A DNA stretch of 64,000 nucleotides from Streptomyces sp. NBC_01275 (GCF_026340655.1 NZ_JAPEOZ010000001.1:2170001-2234000), one strand, 5' to 3'; positions 1 through 9,056 are shown, counted from the first letter of the stretch. The notes: generated from the letters alone by a model not told the origin. Numbers and translations are program-made.

Positions 1-91
1 TCCACCGGCTTGTGAGCGACCTGAGCCGAGCGATCATGGAGCCGATCGTCGCAGAGCCGCAGGGGCTTCGCATTCCGGCCTCGTACGAGCG

Positions 92-125
92 GCAGGGGGC
101 CCGGCGTCGGGCGCGGGCCCCCTGC
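92..125. terminator. Strong hairpin terminator
   Basis: A perfect 12-bp inverted repeat (92-103 with 114-125, loop of 10 bases) follows the stop codon of the small gene that ends at 139 on the minus strand. The stem is almost all G/C with no T tract, as is usual for Streptomyces terminators. It could also stop transcription entering from the left. Confidence 0.75.
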
Positions 126-138
126 ACGCCCGGCGTGG

Positions 139-453
139 TTACGTGAAGTCGGCCGTGTCCTCGACGTCGCAGTCGGTGAAGGTCGGGGGCTTGGTGCAGA
201 GCGCGGCCATCTGTTGCGCGAACTTGCTCGTCTCCGGGGCTTCGCTGTTGCGCATGGCGGTCTCGTGGGACTCGAACTCGATCACCACGAGGTAGCGGTT
301 CGGCTGATTCCTGTCCTTGAGGACGAGGCGGCGCGCGGGGCCGTCGGCACTGTCCTTGAGGCCCTGCTCCCCTGCCTCGGCCAAGGCCCGCATCTCGTCG
401 ATGCGGTCGGTCTCGAACTCGACGATCTGTACGAACCGCTGCGGTGTGCCCAT
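139..453 (-). CDS. Small dimeric alpha/beta-barrel (ABM-like) protein
   Basis: This gene encodes 104 residues. The start at 453 is chosen because GGTGGAGG lies just upstream of that ATG; the longer open frame upstream is Pro/Gly-rich and looks untranslated. The pattern of two beta strands around charged helices (FVQIVEFETDRIDEMRALAE near the N-terminus, YLVVIEFESHETAMRNSEAPE in the middle) is that of stand-alone antibiotic-biosynthesis-monooxygenase-like dimeric barrels. Many such proteins have no proven catalytic role, and I see no conserved catalytic residue that would identify a substrate. It is separated from terC by a hairpin at 512-552, so it probably has its own promoter. Confidence 0.75.
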   Translation of the reverse strand: MGTPQRFVQIVEFETDRIDEMRALAEAGEQGLKDSADGPARRLVLKDRNQPNRYLVVIEFESHETAMRNSEAPETSKFAQQMAALCTKPPTFTDCDVEDTADFT

Positions 454-511
454 GGTGCCTCCACCCGGATCCGGCGTCCCCGGGTGGAAACGCCCGGTGT
501 CCAACGAAGCA

Positions 512-552
512 CCGGGAGCGGTGGTCGGCAATTCACCGCGCACCGCTCCCGG
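512..552. terminator. Hairpin terminator downstream of terC
   Basis: CCGGGAGCGGTG at 512-523 is perfectly complementary to 541-552, with a 17-base loop. It lies between the terC stop (580) and the start of the next minus-strand gene (453), so it most likely ends the terC transcript. Confidence 0.7.
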
Positions 553-579
553 GGGTGGTTGTTCCTACGTCGTCCGTGG

Positions 580-1581
580 TCAGGCCTCGATGCTGTCCTT
601 CGGAGCGCCTTCGCTCGCCGACTGCGCCGCCTCGGCCGCCGCCTGCTTCTTGGACGCCCACAGGCTGGTGATCGTGGTGACGATCAGGACGGCGCAGATC
701 ACGCCGAGGGAGACCGGGATGCTGATCTCGGGGACATGGACCCCGGACTCGTGCATCGCGTGCAGCACCAGCTTCACGCCGATGAAGCCCAGGATGATCG
801 ACAGGCCGTAGCTGAGGTGGACCAGCTTCCTCAGCAGACCGCCGATGAGGAAGTACAGCTGCCGGAGGCCCATGAGGGCGAACGCGTTGGCCGTGAAGAC
901 GATGTACGGGTCCTGCGTGAGGCCGAAGATCGCGGGGATGGAGTCGAGGGCGAAGAGCACGTCGGTGGTGCCGATCGCGAGCATGACGACCAGCATCGGG
1001 GTCATGACCCGCTTGCCGTTCTGCTCGATCCACAGCTTGGTGCCGTGGTAGCGGTCGGCGACACCGAAGCGGCGCTCTGCCGCCTTGAGCAGCTTGTTCT
1101 CCTCGAACTCCTCGTCCTCGTCGTCGGCCCGGGCCTCCTGGATGAGCTTCCAGGCGGTCCAGATCAGGAACGCGCCGAAGAGGTAGAAGACCCATGCGAA
1201 GCTGGCGAGGATCGCGGCGCCCGCGGCGATGAAGATTGCCCGCAGGACCAGGGCTATGAGGACGCCGACGAGCAGGACCCGCTGCTGGTACTGCGACGGG
1301 ACCGCGAACTTCGCCATGATCAGGACGAAGACGAAGAGATTGTCGACGCTGAGCGACTTCTCGGTGATGAAGCCGGCGAAGAACTCTCCGCCCGCCTCAC
1401 CGCTGCCGAAGACGAGCAGCCCGAGCCCGAAGAGCCCGGCGAGGGCGATCCAGACGACGGTCCAGATGCCGGCTTCCTTGATCGACACGTCGTGCGGCTT
1501 ACGGCCGATGAAGAAATCGACCGCGATGAGGGCGGCAAGGCCCACGATGGTGAGGACCCATAGGGTCACGGAAACATTCAC
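580..1581 (-). CDS. TerC family integral membrane protein
   Basis: A 333-residue polytopic membrane protein of the TerC/Alx family, known for tellurite-resistance association and metal (manganese) export. The GTG at 1581 is preceded by GGAGG four bases away and begins VNVSVTLWVLTIVGLAALI, which is the first membrane span; the upstream extension has no ribosome site. Family hallmarks are visible: the acidic membrane motifs around DFFIGRKPHDVS and SVDNLFVFVLIMAKF, and TDVLFALDSIPAIFG in the second half. The C-terminal tail is Ala/Glu-rich and soluble. TerD-domain genes follow upstream on the same strand, so it is part of a Ter stress module. Two short palindromes lie upstream of it. Confidence 0.9.
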   Translation of the reverse strand: MNVSVTLWVLTIVGLAALIAVDFFIGRKPHDVSIKEAGIWTVVWIALAGLFGLGLLVFGSGEAGGEFFAGFITEKSLSVDNLFVFVLIMAKFAVPSQYQQRVLLVGVLIALVLRAIFIAAGAAILASFAWVFYLFGAFLIWTAWKLIQEARADDEDEEFEENKLLKAAERRFGVADRYHGTKLWIEQNGKRVMTPMLVVMLAIGTTDVLFALDSIPAIFGLTQDPYIVFTANAFALMGLRQLYFLIGGLLRKLVHLSYGLSIILGFIGVKLVLHAMHESGVHVPEISIPVSLGVICAVLIVTTITSLWASKKQAAAEAAQSASEGAPKDSIEA

Positions 1582-1698
1582 TGCGCCTCCGGCAGTACGT
1601 AACGGCAAGTGACCAGCGTCGTCGCGCTGCCGGAGGTCTCTTCCACCCCGGGCCCCGGCGCGCGGGAAGCGCGTGGAGCCACACGGGCCGACGCCCCG

Positions 1699-1752
1699 GG
1701 ATCAGGCCTGATCCGTATTGACGGGTACGCCGCACAGACAGGGAGTACTCCC
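1699..1752. promoter_or_regulatory. Two palindromes upstream of terC
   Basis: GGATCAGGCCTGATCC (1699-1714) and GGGAGTACTCCC (1741-1752) are both perfect palindromes, 118 and 160 bases upstream of the terC GTG. They sit in a 288-base interval without a gene. They could be operators for a metal or stress regulator; no regulator gene adjoins them. Confidence 0.4.
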
Positions 1753-1780
1753 CTCCGTACGAATGACAGTACCCCAATCA

Positions 1781-1860
1781 CCAAGGAAAGGTAAAGCGAT
1801 TGGTAAAAGAAAGACCAAACTTGCAGGTCAGATGGCTTTACGTGTGCTTGGTAAAGTCGT
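1781..1860. other. Low-GC patch between Ter genes
   Basis: Hand count gives 35 G/C in 80 bases (44%), against about 70% around it. GGTAAA occurs three times (about 1790, 1802 and 1850), and CTTTAC/GTAAAG arms could form a small hairpin at about 1836-1856. Read on the plus strand from ATG 1763 it gives a Lys/Gly-rich string with codons that are rare here (AAA, GGT, AGA, TTA). The frame then runs antisense into the neighbouring gene, so I do not call it a gene. It may be a remnant of transferred DNA or a regulatory element. Confidence 0.5.
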
Positions 1861-1869
1861 TGGCGTGGG

Positions 1870-3879
1870 TCACTGGGGCCAGGAGCGGCGGGCCGCGGCG
1901 ACCTGGGCGAGGACCTGCTGGAGCACCTCGCTGCCGGGCGGCACGAGCGACGGCTCGTACGTCCAGGCGTGCCCCACCCACGGGTCGGCAAGGTGGTCGT
2001 CGGGCACCGGGGTCAGGCGCAGGAGCCCGCGCCACAGCGGGTCCAGCAACGGTCCGTAACCCTCGGCGTCCTCCCGGTCGGCGACCATCATCAGGTGGAC
2101 GCCGACGGCGGGGCCCTCGTCGGCGAGATAGCGCAGCTGGTTCACCGCGCGGTCGTCGAAACCGTGCGGGAAGTCGTTGACGACCAGAAGCTGCTGAGAC
2201 GTGTCGAAGCCGGGCGGGAGCGAGTCGGCCGCGCCACCGCGAATCGCCATCTGGACCAGGTCGACGCGCTGGGTGAGCCGGCCCAGCACCTCCGCCACGC
2301 CCGCGGCGCCGACGGCGGGCGGGGCCGCGAGCACCCCGGTCCGGACCAGGGGCGCGAGCGCCTGAGCACCCGAACCGGCCGGGTCGATGACGTGCACGGT
2401 GAACTCGCCCACCGGATGCACGGCCAGCAGCCGGGCCGTGTGCGCCACGGCCGACTCCATGGCCAGCCGCCGCAGGTCGTGGGCGTCGGCGAACGATCCG
2501 TCGGACGACCCCGACCGACCGCCGTCGATCCACAGCCCGCGTTCGAGCGGAAGGCGGACCAGCATCGGAATGCGCAGTGGGTCGCTCTCGGGCAGATGGA
2601 GGTCGCCCAGGCGCAGCGCCATCGGCATCTCCATGGGGACGCGGTACGCGTGCCAGACCGGGTTGTCCCAGCTCGCGTACGCCACGGGCAGCGCCGGTTC
2701 GACGACGTCCGCCTCGGCGGTGAGCTGGACGAGGTCCCGTTCCAGGGCCTCCCGGGCCTGGTCCACGAGCTGGATGTGCTTGCTCTGGGCCGCCTCGCGG
2801 GCCGCGTCGCCCTGACCGCCGATCCGACTGCGCGGGTCGGACAGGACCTGGTCGAGCTCCTTCTCCATGCGCGTGTCGGCGAAGTCGACGGCACTGCGAT
2901 AGGCGGCCGTGCTGCGAGCCAGGTCCTCGAACATGCCCCAGACCTGGTTGTAGAGCCGCTCCTCCATGGACCAGCCGGTCGCGTCCCCCGCGACGGGCGG
3001 GGCGGGCTGCCCCGGCTGGGCCGGGGGCGCGGTGGGCGGGGGCGGCGGCGGGGCCGCGTTCTGCCGCCGCGGGTGGCTGTAGTCGATCGGGCCGCCGGCG
3101 GGTGCCGCGGGCGGCGTCGGCTGAGGGGCGGCGGAGGGATCCGTCGGTGTGGAGCCCGTCGGGTAGCCCGGGCCCGCCCCCGTGGCGCCCTGCGGGCTCT
3201 GCGGGCTCTGGGGGCCCTGTGCGCCGTACGGGGAGCCGTTCTGGTCCGGGCCCAGTGCGGACGCGGCCGCCTGCCGGGAGCGGTCGCCTTCGGCCGTACG
3301 CGGCGGCGGGGCCGGCACCGAGCGGGCCAGGCCCTGCGCCACCGCCTCGTTGATGCCGGCCGCGAGCTGGTGCGCCTGCGGCAGCCTCTGGTCGGTGAGG
3401 AGCTCGGCGAGGCCGCCCGCGTAGCCCTGGCCGACGGCGCGCACCTTCCAGACGCCCTGGCGGCGGTAGAGCTCCAGGGCGACGACGGCCGACTCGGCGT
3501 CCAGACCCGTGAGGGTGAAGGTGGCGACCTCGGCGCCGTCGAGACCCGTGACGGCGACGGAGGGGGCCGGGACGCAGCCGAAGCTCGTCGGCCCCGCGAC
3601 GCCCATGGGCAGAGCCAACAGGACGCTCACGCGGTGCACGGCCGCCGGCATGGCGTCGAGGTCCACCGCGAGCCGGTGGTCGGCGGCCGCCTGCCGGGAG
3701 ACTTCGAGACCGGGCAGCGTGGGGGCGCCCGGGTGGGCCACCCATTCCACGCCCTGGACCTGGCCGCCCTCGTCGCCGAGGGTGGCCGCGGCCACGATCG
3801 GCGTGCCGGCCGAGACCCTGATCTCGAGGCGGACCTGGGAGAGCGGGTGGTTCTGTCCCCGCACCAGCTCGGCCGTCAT
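1870..3879 (-). CDS. TerD domain fused to FtsK-like domain
   Basis: A 669-residue protein. Residues 1 to about 165 form a TerD-type beta-sandwich (VRLEIRVSAGTPIVAAATLG, then VFTLTGLDAESAVVALELYRR-like strands). A Pro/Gln/Ser-rich linker spans about 190-290. The C-terminal half is alpha/beta and resembles the FtsK/HerA ATPase fold seen in Ter systems: a Walker-B-like LLVVNDF strand followed by VNQLRYLADEGPAVGVHLMMV. The expected phosphate-binding GxxGxGKS is replaced by WIDGGRSGSSDGSF, so ATP hydrolysis is doubtful. TerD domains bind calcium, and comparative work places them in membrane-linked stress and DNA-processing systems. It lies between terC and another terD on the same strand. Confidence 0.85.
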   Translation of the reverse strand: MTAELVRGQNHPLSQVRLEIRVSAGTPIVAAATLGDEGGQVQGVEWVAHPGAPTLPGLEVSRQAAADHRLAVDLDAMPAAVHRVSVLLALPMGVAGPTSFGCVPAPSVAVTGLDGAEVATFTLTGLDAESAVVALELYRRQGVWKVRAVGQGYAGGLAELLTDQRLPQAHQLAAGINEAVAQGLARSVPAPPPRTAEGDRSRQAAASALGPDQNGSPYGAQGPQSPQSPQGATGAGPGYPTGSTPTDPSAAPQPTPPAAPAGGPIDYSHPRRQNAAPPPPPPTAPPAQPGQPAPPVAGDATGWSMEERLYNQVWGMFEDLARSTAAYRSAVDFADTRMEKELDQVLSDPRSRIGGQGDAAREAAQSKHIQLVDQAREALERDLVQLTAEADVVEPALPVAYASWDNPVWHAYRVPMEMPMALRLGDLHLPESDPLRIPMLVRLPLERGLWIDGGRSGSSDGSFADAHDLRRLAMESAVAHTARLLAVHPVGEFTVHVIDPAGSGAQALAPLVRTGVLAAPPAVGAAGVAEVLGRLTQRVDLVQMAIRGGAADSLPPGFDTSQQLLVVNDFPHGFDDRAVNQLRYLADEGPAVGVHLMMVADREDAEGYGPLLDPLWRGLLRLTPVPDDHLADPWVGHAWTYEPSLVPPGSEVLQQVLAQVAAARRSWPQ

Positions 3880-3937
3880 CGCCTGTCGTCCCCCTGTGTC
3901 GCGTGTGTTGTTGTCGTGTGGCGCTCGGCCGGCCGCC

Positions 3938-4516
3938 TTACAGCACCGGCAGGATCGCGGGCATCAGGTCCTGGAAGGTACGGCCGTTGGCCGGAACGCC
4001 CAGAGCCGTCATCGCCCAGCCCGTGCCCGACCGGTGCACCTTGGCCATGATCTGCGCCGTGTAGTTCCCGCCGCCCGCGAGCGTGTAACGGGCGAGCTCC
4101 TGGCCGTTGGTCTCGTCGACCAGTCGGCAGAACGCGTTCTGCACCTCCTGGAACGTCTGGCCGGTGAACGAGTTCACCGTGAAGACGATCTGGTCGATGT
4201 GGACCGGGACGCGCGCGAGGTCGACGAGGATCGCCTCGTCGTCGCCGCCCTGGCCGACACCGCCCACGAGGTTGTCACCGGTGTGACGCACGGAGCCGTC
4301 GTCGCTCACCAGGTGACGGAAGAAGACGACGTCGACCGGCTGCTTGTCCGCGAAGAGGACGGCGGAGGCGTCGAGGTCGATCTCCCGGGTGCGGGAGCCG
4401 AACAGGCCGCGCCGGGGGGCCGCCTGCCAGCCGAGACCCATGCGTACCGCGGTCAGGCTGCCTCCGTCGTTCTTCTGCAGACTGATGGCCTGACCCTTGG
4501 TCATGTTGACGGTCAC
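3938..4516 (-). CDS. TerD family stress protein
   Basis: A 192-residue single-domain TerD/TerE-type protein. It starts MTVNMTKGQAISLQKNDGGS, the usual TerD opening, and carries RHTGDNLVGGVGQGGDDE at about residues 77-94, the acidic calcium-binding signature. The second repeat ends with YTLAGGGNYTAQIMAKVHRSG. It is 58 bases upstream of the TerD-FtsK-like fusion on the same strand and is likely co-transcribed with it. By family knowledge it acts in cytoplasmic, calcium-dependent stress and tellurite resistance complexes with TerC; the actual stress sensed here cannot be read from sequence. Confidence 0.92.
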   Translation of the reverse strand: MTVNMTKGQAISLQKNDGGSLTAVRMGLGWQAAPRRGLFGSRTREIDLDASAVLFADKQPVDVVFFRHLVSDDGSVRHTGDNLVGGVGQGGDDEAILVDLARVPVHIDQIVFTVNSFTGQTFQEVQNAFCRLVDETNGQELARYTLAGGGNYTAQIMAKVHRSGTGWAMTALGVPANGRTFQDLMPAILPVL

Positions 4517-4676
4517 GCGCTGATTCCCCTCTCGGACTGTCCCCTGTTGCCGCGGTGTCCGCGGTTGACGAAAACCCTACGCAAGAGCACTGACAGTGCC
4601 GTACCCAGGCCCGCACTTTGTGTCGGTCTTGCAACACAGCATGTGCGCGGCCCGGGCACAGGAACGCACGCGCGCC

Positions 4677-6821
4677 TCAGGCGAGCCCTGCCTCCCTCAT
4701 CTGGCGCAGTTCCTTCTTCATCTCCGACACCTCGTCGCGGATCCGGGCGGCGACCTCGAACTGGAGGTCTGCCGCCGCGGCCCGCATACGCTCCGTCATC
4801 TCCTCGATCTGCTCGGCGAGTTCGGCCGCGGGACGGTCGGTGGGAACCGTCTCCTTGGCCTTGCCCTTGGCGGTCTTGGACTTCGCGCCCTTGGCCGCCT
4901 TGTCGCCGAGGGACGGCACGGGGGCCTTGGTGCCCCGTCCGTCCTTCTTCGCGCGGTAGCCCGAGCCGAGCAACTGCTCGGTGTCGACCTCCTCCCGGGC
5001 GATCTGCGCGACGATGTCGTTGATCTTCTTGCGCAGCGGCTGTGGGTCGATGCCCTTCGCCTTGTTGTAGGCGACCTGCTTCTCCCGGCGGCGGTTGGTC
5101 TCGTCGATGGCCCGTTCCATCGCCGGGGTGATCTTGTCGGCGTACATGTGGACCTGGCCGGAGACGTTGCGCGCCGCGCGGCCGATGGTCTGGATCAGCG
5201 AGGTGCCGGAGCGCAGGAAGCCCTCCTTGTCGGCGTCGAGAATCGCCACCAGGGACACCTCGGGCAGGTCGAGGCCCTCACGCAGCAGGTTGATGCCGAC
5301 CAGGACGTCGAACTCGCCGCTGCGCAGCTCGCGCAGGAGCTCGATGCGGCGCAGCGTGTCGACGTCGCTGTGCAGGTAGCGCACCTGGATGCCGAGTTCG
5401 AGGAAGTAGTCCGTCAGGTCCTCGGCCATCTTCTTGGTCAGCGTGGTGACCAGGACCCGCTCGTCCTTCTCGGTGCGCGTGCGGATCTCGTGCACCAGGT
5501 CGTCGATCTGCCCCTCCGTGGGCTTGACGACGACCTCCGGGTCGATGAGGCCGGTGGGGCGGATGATCTGCTCGACGACGCCGTCACCGCGCGAGAGCTC
5601 GTACTTGCCGGGCGTGGCCGACAGGTAGACGGTCTGCCCGATGCGCTCCTGGAACTCCTCCCACTTCAGCGGGCGGTTGTCGAGCGCGGAGGGCAGCCGG
5701 AAGCCGTGGTCGACGAGGGTGCGCTTGCGGGAGGCGTCGCCCTCGTACATGGCGCCGATCTGCGGGACGGTGTTGTGGGACTCGTCGATGACGAGCAGGA
5801 AGTCGTCCGGGAAGTAGTCGATCAGGGTGTTGGGCGGGGAGCCGGGCTCGCGGCCGTCGAAGTGCATCGAGTAGTTCTCCACGCCGGAGCAGCTGCCGAT
5901 CTGGCGGAGCATCTCGAGGTCGTACGTGGTGCGCATCCGCAGGCGCTGGGCCTCCAGGAGCTTGCCCTGCTTCTCCAAGTCGGCCAGGCGCTCCCCCAGC
6001 TCCTTCTCGATGTCGTTGGCCGCCCGCTCCAGGCGCTCGGGTCCGGCGACGTAGTGGGAGGCCGGGAAGATGTACAGGTGCTCGTCGTCGCTGATGATCT
6101 CTCCGGTGAGCGGGTGCAGCGTGGAGAGTGCCTCGATCTCGTCGCCGAACATCTCGATGCGGACGGCGAGCTCCTCGTAGACCGGGAAGATCTCGATGGT
6201 GTCGCCGCGCACGCGGAAGGTGCCGCGGGTGAAGGCCAGGTCGTTGCGCGTGTACTGGATGTCGACGAAGCGGCGCAGCAGCTGGTCCCGGTCGAGTTCG
6301 TCGCCGACCTTGAGGGGGACCATGCGGTCCACGTACTCCTGCGGAGTACCCAGGCCGTAGATGCAGGAGACCGAGGCGACCACGATGACGTCCCGGCGGG
6401 TGAGCAGCGAGTTGGTCGCGGAGTGGCGCAGACGCTCGACCTCCTCGTTGATCGAGGAGTCCTTCTCGATGTAGGTGTCCGACTGCGGGACGTACGCCTC
6501 GGGCTGGTAGTAGTCGTAGTACGAGACGAAGTATTCGACCGCGTTGTTCGGCAGCAGTTCGCGGAACTCGTTCGCCAGCTGGGCGGCCAGGGTCTTGTTC
6601 GGCGCCATCACCAGGGTGGGGCGCTGGAGCTTCTCGATCATCCACGCGGTGGTGGCGGACTTGCCGGTACCGGTCGCGCCGAGCAGGACGACGTCCCTCT
6701 CACCGGCCTCGACGCGCTTGGCCAGCTCCGCGATGGCCGCAGGCTGGTCACCGCTGGGCTGGTAGGGACTGACGACCTCGAAGGGCGCCACCGTGCGTTC
6801 GATGTGGGAAACGGGCCGCAT
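4677..6821 (-). CDS. uvrB: Excinuclease ABC subunit B
   Basis: A 714-residue DNA-damage recognition helicase of nucleotide excision repair, acting with UvrA and UvrC. ATG 6821 is preferred over an earlier in-frame start because it follows GGTGGATGGC and gives the usual [10 protein letters not shown] opening. Visible features are Walker A GATGTGKS (residues 48-55), the beta-hairpin [15 protein letters not shown] that locks damaged DNA, the helicase DESH motif, and a C-terminal UVR motif ([20 protein letters not shown]) that contacts UvrC. A Lys/Ala-rich linker precedes the UVR motif. It is monocistronic by position, with 160 bases to the terD gene downstream. I saw no canonical GAAC-N4-GTTC SOS box in the bases upstream. 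Confidence 0.98.
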   Translation of the reverse strand: MRPVSHIERTVAPFEVVSPYQPSGDQPAAIAELAKRVEAGERDVVLLGATGTGKSATTAWMIEKLQRPTLVMAPNKTLAAQLANEFRELLPNNAVEYFVSYYDYYQPEAYVPQSDTYIEKDSSINEEVERLRHSATNSLLTRRDVIVVASVSCIYGLGTPQEYVDRMVPLKVGDELDRDQLLRRFVDIQYTRNDLAFTRGTFRVRGDTIEIFPVYEELAVRIEMFGDEIEALSTLHPLTGEIISDDEHLYIFPASHYVAGPERLERAANDIEKELGERLADLEKQGKLLEAQRLRMRTTYDLEMLRQIGSCSGVENYSMHFDGREPGSPPNTLIDYFPDDFLLVIDESHNTVPQIGAMYEGDASRKRTLVDHGFRLPSALDNRPLKWEEFQERIGQTVYLSATPGKYELSRGDGVVEQIIRPTGLIDPEVVVKPTEGQIDDLVHEIRTRTEKDERVLVTTLTKKMAEDLTDYFLELGIQVRYLHSDVDTLRRIELLRELRSGEFDVLVGINLLREGLDLPEVSLVAILDADKEGFLRSGTSLIQTIGRAARNVSGQVHMYADKITPAMERAIDETNRRREKQVAYNKAKGIDPQPLRKKINDIVAQIAREEVDTEQLLGSGYRAKKDGRGTKAPVPSLGDKAAKGAKSKTAKGKAKETVPTDRPAAELAEQIEEMTERMRAAAADLQFEVAARIRDEVSEMKKELRQMREAGLA

Positions 6822-7004
6822 GCCATCCACCGTACGACCCCCCACTGACAACGGGGCCGGATGAGGGGTTCCGCGGGACTGGACGCGGGGTTTTCGCGGC
6901 TGCGGGGCCCGGATGCCGCGGGGGAAGGGCTCAGCAGGCCTCCACTTACGGAACCAGCAGTTCCGCCGGTGAGGGACGCGGCAGGTCTGCTCCGTGGGGA
7001 GTGC

Positions 7005-7871
7005 TCAGCGGTTCTGGGGGGTGCGGGACGCTCGGTGCGCCACCTTGCGGCGGGTGTGGAGGTGGGCGCGGCGTGAGGGGTGCGGGGCGGGCGGGTGGGC
7101 CGGGACGCCGGGCTTGTGCTCGACGGGGGTCCAGTCGGGCTTGCCCATGACCATCAGCGGGTCGAACAGCACGACGACGCCCGCGAGGCAGAGGAAGGCG
7201 AGAGGGCCGATCAGCATGGGTGCGACGAGCCCGGCGGGCGAGTCGCCCGCGCTCGGAGTGCCGTCGGTGTGCAGATGGGCGCTCAGGGCGGCCATGCCCG
7301 TGTAGTGCATGCCCGTGACGGCCAGCCCCATCACCAGGCTGGCGCCCACGCTCCACAGAAAGCCCCTGACCTGTCCCGCGGCCCACAGGGCGGCGGTGGC
7401 GGCGGCCATGGCTATGGCGACGGAGCAGGCGACGGTGAGCGTGTTGTACTCGAACGTGCCGTTGAAGCGCATGCCGGCCATGCCCAGGTAGTGCATCGAC
7501 GCGATGCCCAGGCCGGTGATGGTGCCCCCGGTGAACAGCGCGGTTCCGGTCGCGCCCTTGTAGCCGACGATGAAGATCCCGACGCCCACCATGACGACGG
7601 CGATGGCCAGGCTGGCGTAGGTCATCGGTTTGTCGTAGTGGATCGGGGCCCCCGCGACCGAGAAGCCCATCATCGCGATGAAGTGCATGGTCCAAATGCC
7701 GGAGCCGATCGCGGCCGAGCCCAGGGCGAGCCATCCGGGGCGCCAGGAGTGGGCGACCAGCAGGGCTCTGGTGGTGCAGCGCAGACCGAGGGCGCCGCCG
7801 AGGCAGGCCATGACATAGGCCACCAGCGGCGTGACGAGTCCGTAGCTGAATCCGTCGACCGTGCCTTGCAT
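7005..7871 (-). CDS. MHYT-domain membrane sensor
   Basis: A 288-residue membrane protein with a seven-span MHYT domain. Three copies of the motif are visible: MHFIAMM, MHYLGMAG and MHYTGMAA, whose His and Met residues are proposed to bind a metal such as copper and sense a diatomic gas. The start at 7871 follows GGAAGGG; the longer upstream frame is polar and unlikely. Unlike many MHYT proteins it has no GGDEF, EAL or kinase domain; it ends in a short His/Arg/Pro-rich tail. It diverges from the secreted phosphodiesterase gene at 8144. Confidence 0.88.
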   Translation of the reverse strand: MQGTVDGFSYGLVTPLVAYVMACLGGALGLRCTTRALLVAHSWRPGWLALGSAAIGSGIWTMHFIAMMGFSVAGAPIHYDKPMTYASLAIAVVMVGVGIFIVGYKGATGTALFTGGTITGLGIASMHYLGMAGMRFNGTFEYNTLTVACSVAIAMAAATAALWAAGQVRGFLWSVGASLVMGLAVTGMHYTGMAALSAHLHTDGTPSAGDSPAGLVAPMLIGPLAFLCLAGVVVLFDPLMVMGKPDWTPVEHKPGVPAHPPAPHPSRRAHLHTRRKVAHRASRTPQNR

Positions 7872-8085
7872 GCGCGGTTGCCCTTCCGCCCTGTCGGACT
7901 TCCCTTGAGCCTCGCCCCTCCCAGGGCCGCACGCGCGGCCAAGGCTGAGAGAGAGTATGACTCCCACCGGAATGGTCGAACGATTTTCCGGCAAAGAAAC
8001 ACGCACTCGCCCCACATGTGCGGCACCCGTGAGCAGCCCTCGCGTGCTCCCTTTCATTCTGTCGTCATCAGACGCCCCCTCCGTC

Positions 8086-8120
8086 GTTGACTCTGTGCTG
8101 TCACAGTTGAGCCGTACGTG
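8086..8120 (+). promoter_or_regulatory. Possible promoter of the phosphodiesterase gene
   Basis: A TTGACT hexamer near 8087 is followed by the inverted repeat CTGTG-CTGT-CACAG, about 40-55 bases before the ATG at 8144. No convincing -10 hexamer is seen, so only the -35-like box and the inverted repeat are noted. Confidence 0.3.
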
Positions 8121-8143
8121 ATCGCACGACGCGAGGAGTACAC

Positions 8144-9016
8144 ATGCACGCGCGCGCAGTTGCCGCCACGACCACCGCGCTCCTGGGCGCCATCGCCCTT
8201 CTGCTCCCCGTCCACGACGCCCGAGCAGGCAGCACCGCCCGGCCCTCGGTGATCGCCCACCGAGGCGCCTCCGCCTACGCCCCGGAGAACACCCTCAGCG
8301 CCGTCGACGAGGCCGCGGCGCTGGGCATCCTGTGGGTGGAGAACGACGTCCAGCGCACCAAGGACGGCGAGCTCGTGGTGATCCACGACGACAGTCTGCG
8401 TCGTACGACCGACGCCGAGGAGGTCTTTCCCGACCGTGCTCCCTGGAAGGTGAAGGACTTCACCGCGGCCGAGATCGCACGCCTCGACGCGGGCAGCTGG
8501 TTCGGCGCCGCGTACGCGGGCGCGCGCGTGCCGACGCTGACGGCGTACGTCGACCGAGTGGAGCACAACCACCAGAAGCTGCTGCTGGAGATCAAGAACC
8601 CCGAGCTGTACCCGGGGATCGAACAGCAGACCCTGAAGCTCCTGGGCAACGAGGGCTGGCTCGACCAGCGGCATCTCGTCGGCCGACTGATCGTGCAGAG
8701 CTTCAGCGCCGGCAGCCTGCGCACCGTCCACGACCTGAAGCCGGGGGTGCGGACGGGGCTGCTCGGCAAGCCGGCCGCGGCGGACCTGCCCGACTACGCG
8801 GGCTTCGCCGACCTGATCAACCCGTCCGTCGCCTCACTGTCCCGGGACTACGTCTCCGCCGTGCACGCGCTCACCGGACCGCACGGGAAGCCGATGGAGG
8901 TCTTCGCCTGGACCGTCGACGACGCTCCCACCGCCCTGACCGTCGCCGGGTACGGGGTCGACGGTGTCATCACCAACAGGCCCGACGTGGTGCGGCGGAC
9001 CCTGTACTGGTACTGA
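8144..9016 (+). CDS. Secreted glycerophosphodiester phosphodiesterase
   Basis: A 290-residue enzyme that hydrolyses glycerophosphodiesters to an alcohol and glycerol 3-phosphate. The first 28 residues form a Sec signal peptide (hydrophobic TTTALLGAIALLLPV, then an Ala-x-Ala-like DARAG site), so it acts outside the membrane. The GDPD catalytic set is clear: HRGASAYAPENT near residue 39 and ENDVQRTKDGELVVIHDDSL near 66-85. The ATG follows GAGGAG by seven bases. It may recover phosphate and glycerol from lipids or wall teichoic acid. No phosphate-regulon box was recognised upstream. Confidence 0.93.
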   Translation: MHARAVAATTTALLGAIALLLPVHDARAGSTARPSVIAHRGASAYAPENTLSAVDEAAALGILWVENDVQRTKDGELVVIHDDSLRRTTDAEEVFPDRAPWKVKDFTAAEIARLDAGSWFGAAYAGARVPTLTAYVDRVEHNHQKLLLEIKNPELYPGIEQQTLKLLGNEGWLDQRHLVGRLIVQSFSAGSLRTVHDLKPGVRTGLLGKPAAADLPDYAGFADLINPSVASLSRDYVSAVHALTGPHGKPMEVFAWTVDDAPTALTVAGYGVDGVITNRPDVVRRTLYWY

Positions 9017-9056
9017 CGCCCCGGGCATTGTCAGTGGCAGGCCGTACGGTGGGCGC

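Noticed and set aside
3..146. Open plus-strand frame at the left edge, ending TGA 144-146 (HRLVSDLSRAIMEPIVAEPQ...)
   Set aside because: It has GC-rich third positions and could be the 3' end of a gene, but it runs through the terminator hairpin at 92-125 and overlaps the small minus-strand gene; no family is recognisable from the fragment.
214..1563. 449-codon open frame opposite terC
   Set aside because: It is an antisense shadow: terC on the other strand has a clear family, membrane spans and ribosome site, and the shadow has the random Arg/Asp/Glu/Val composition of high-GC antisense frames.
6950..6964. GGAAC-CAGCA-GTTCC, a possible LexA box upstream of uvrB
   Set aside because: The half-sites GAAC and GTTC are five bases apart, whereas the actinobacterial SOS box needs four; it is also about 130 bases upstream of the uvrB start.
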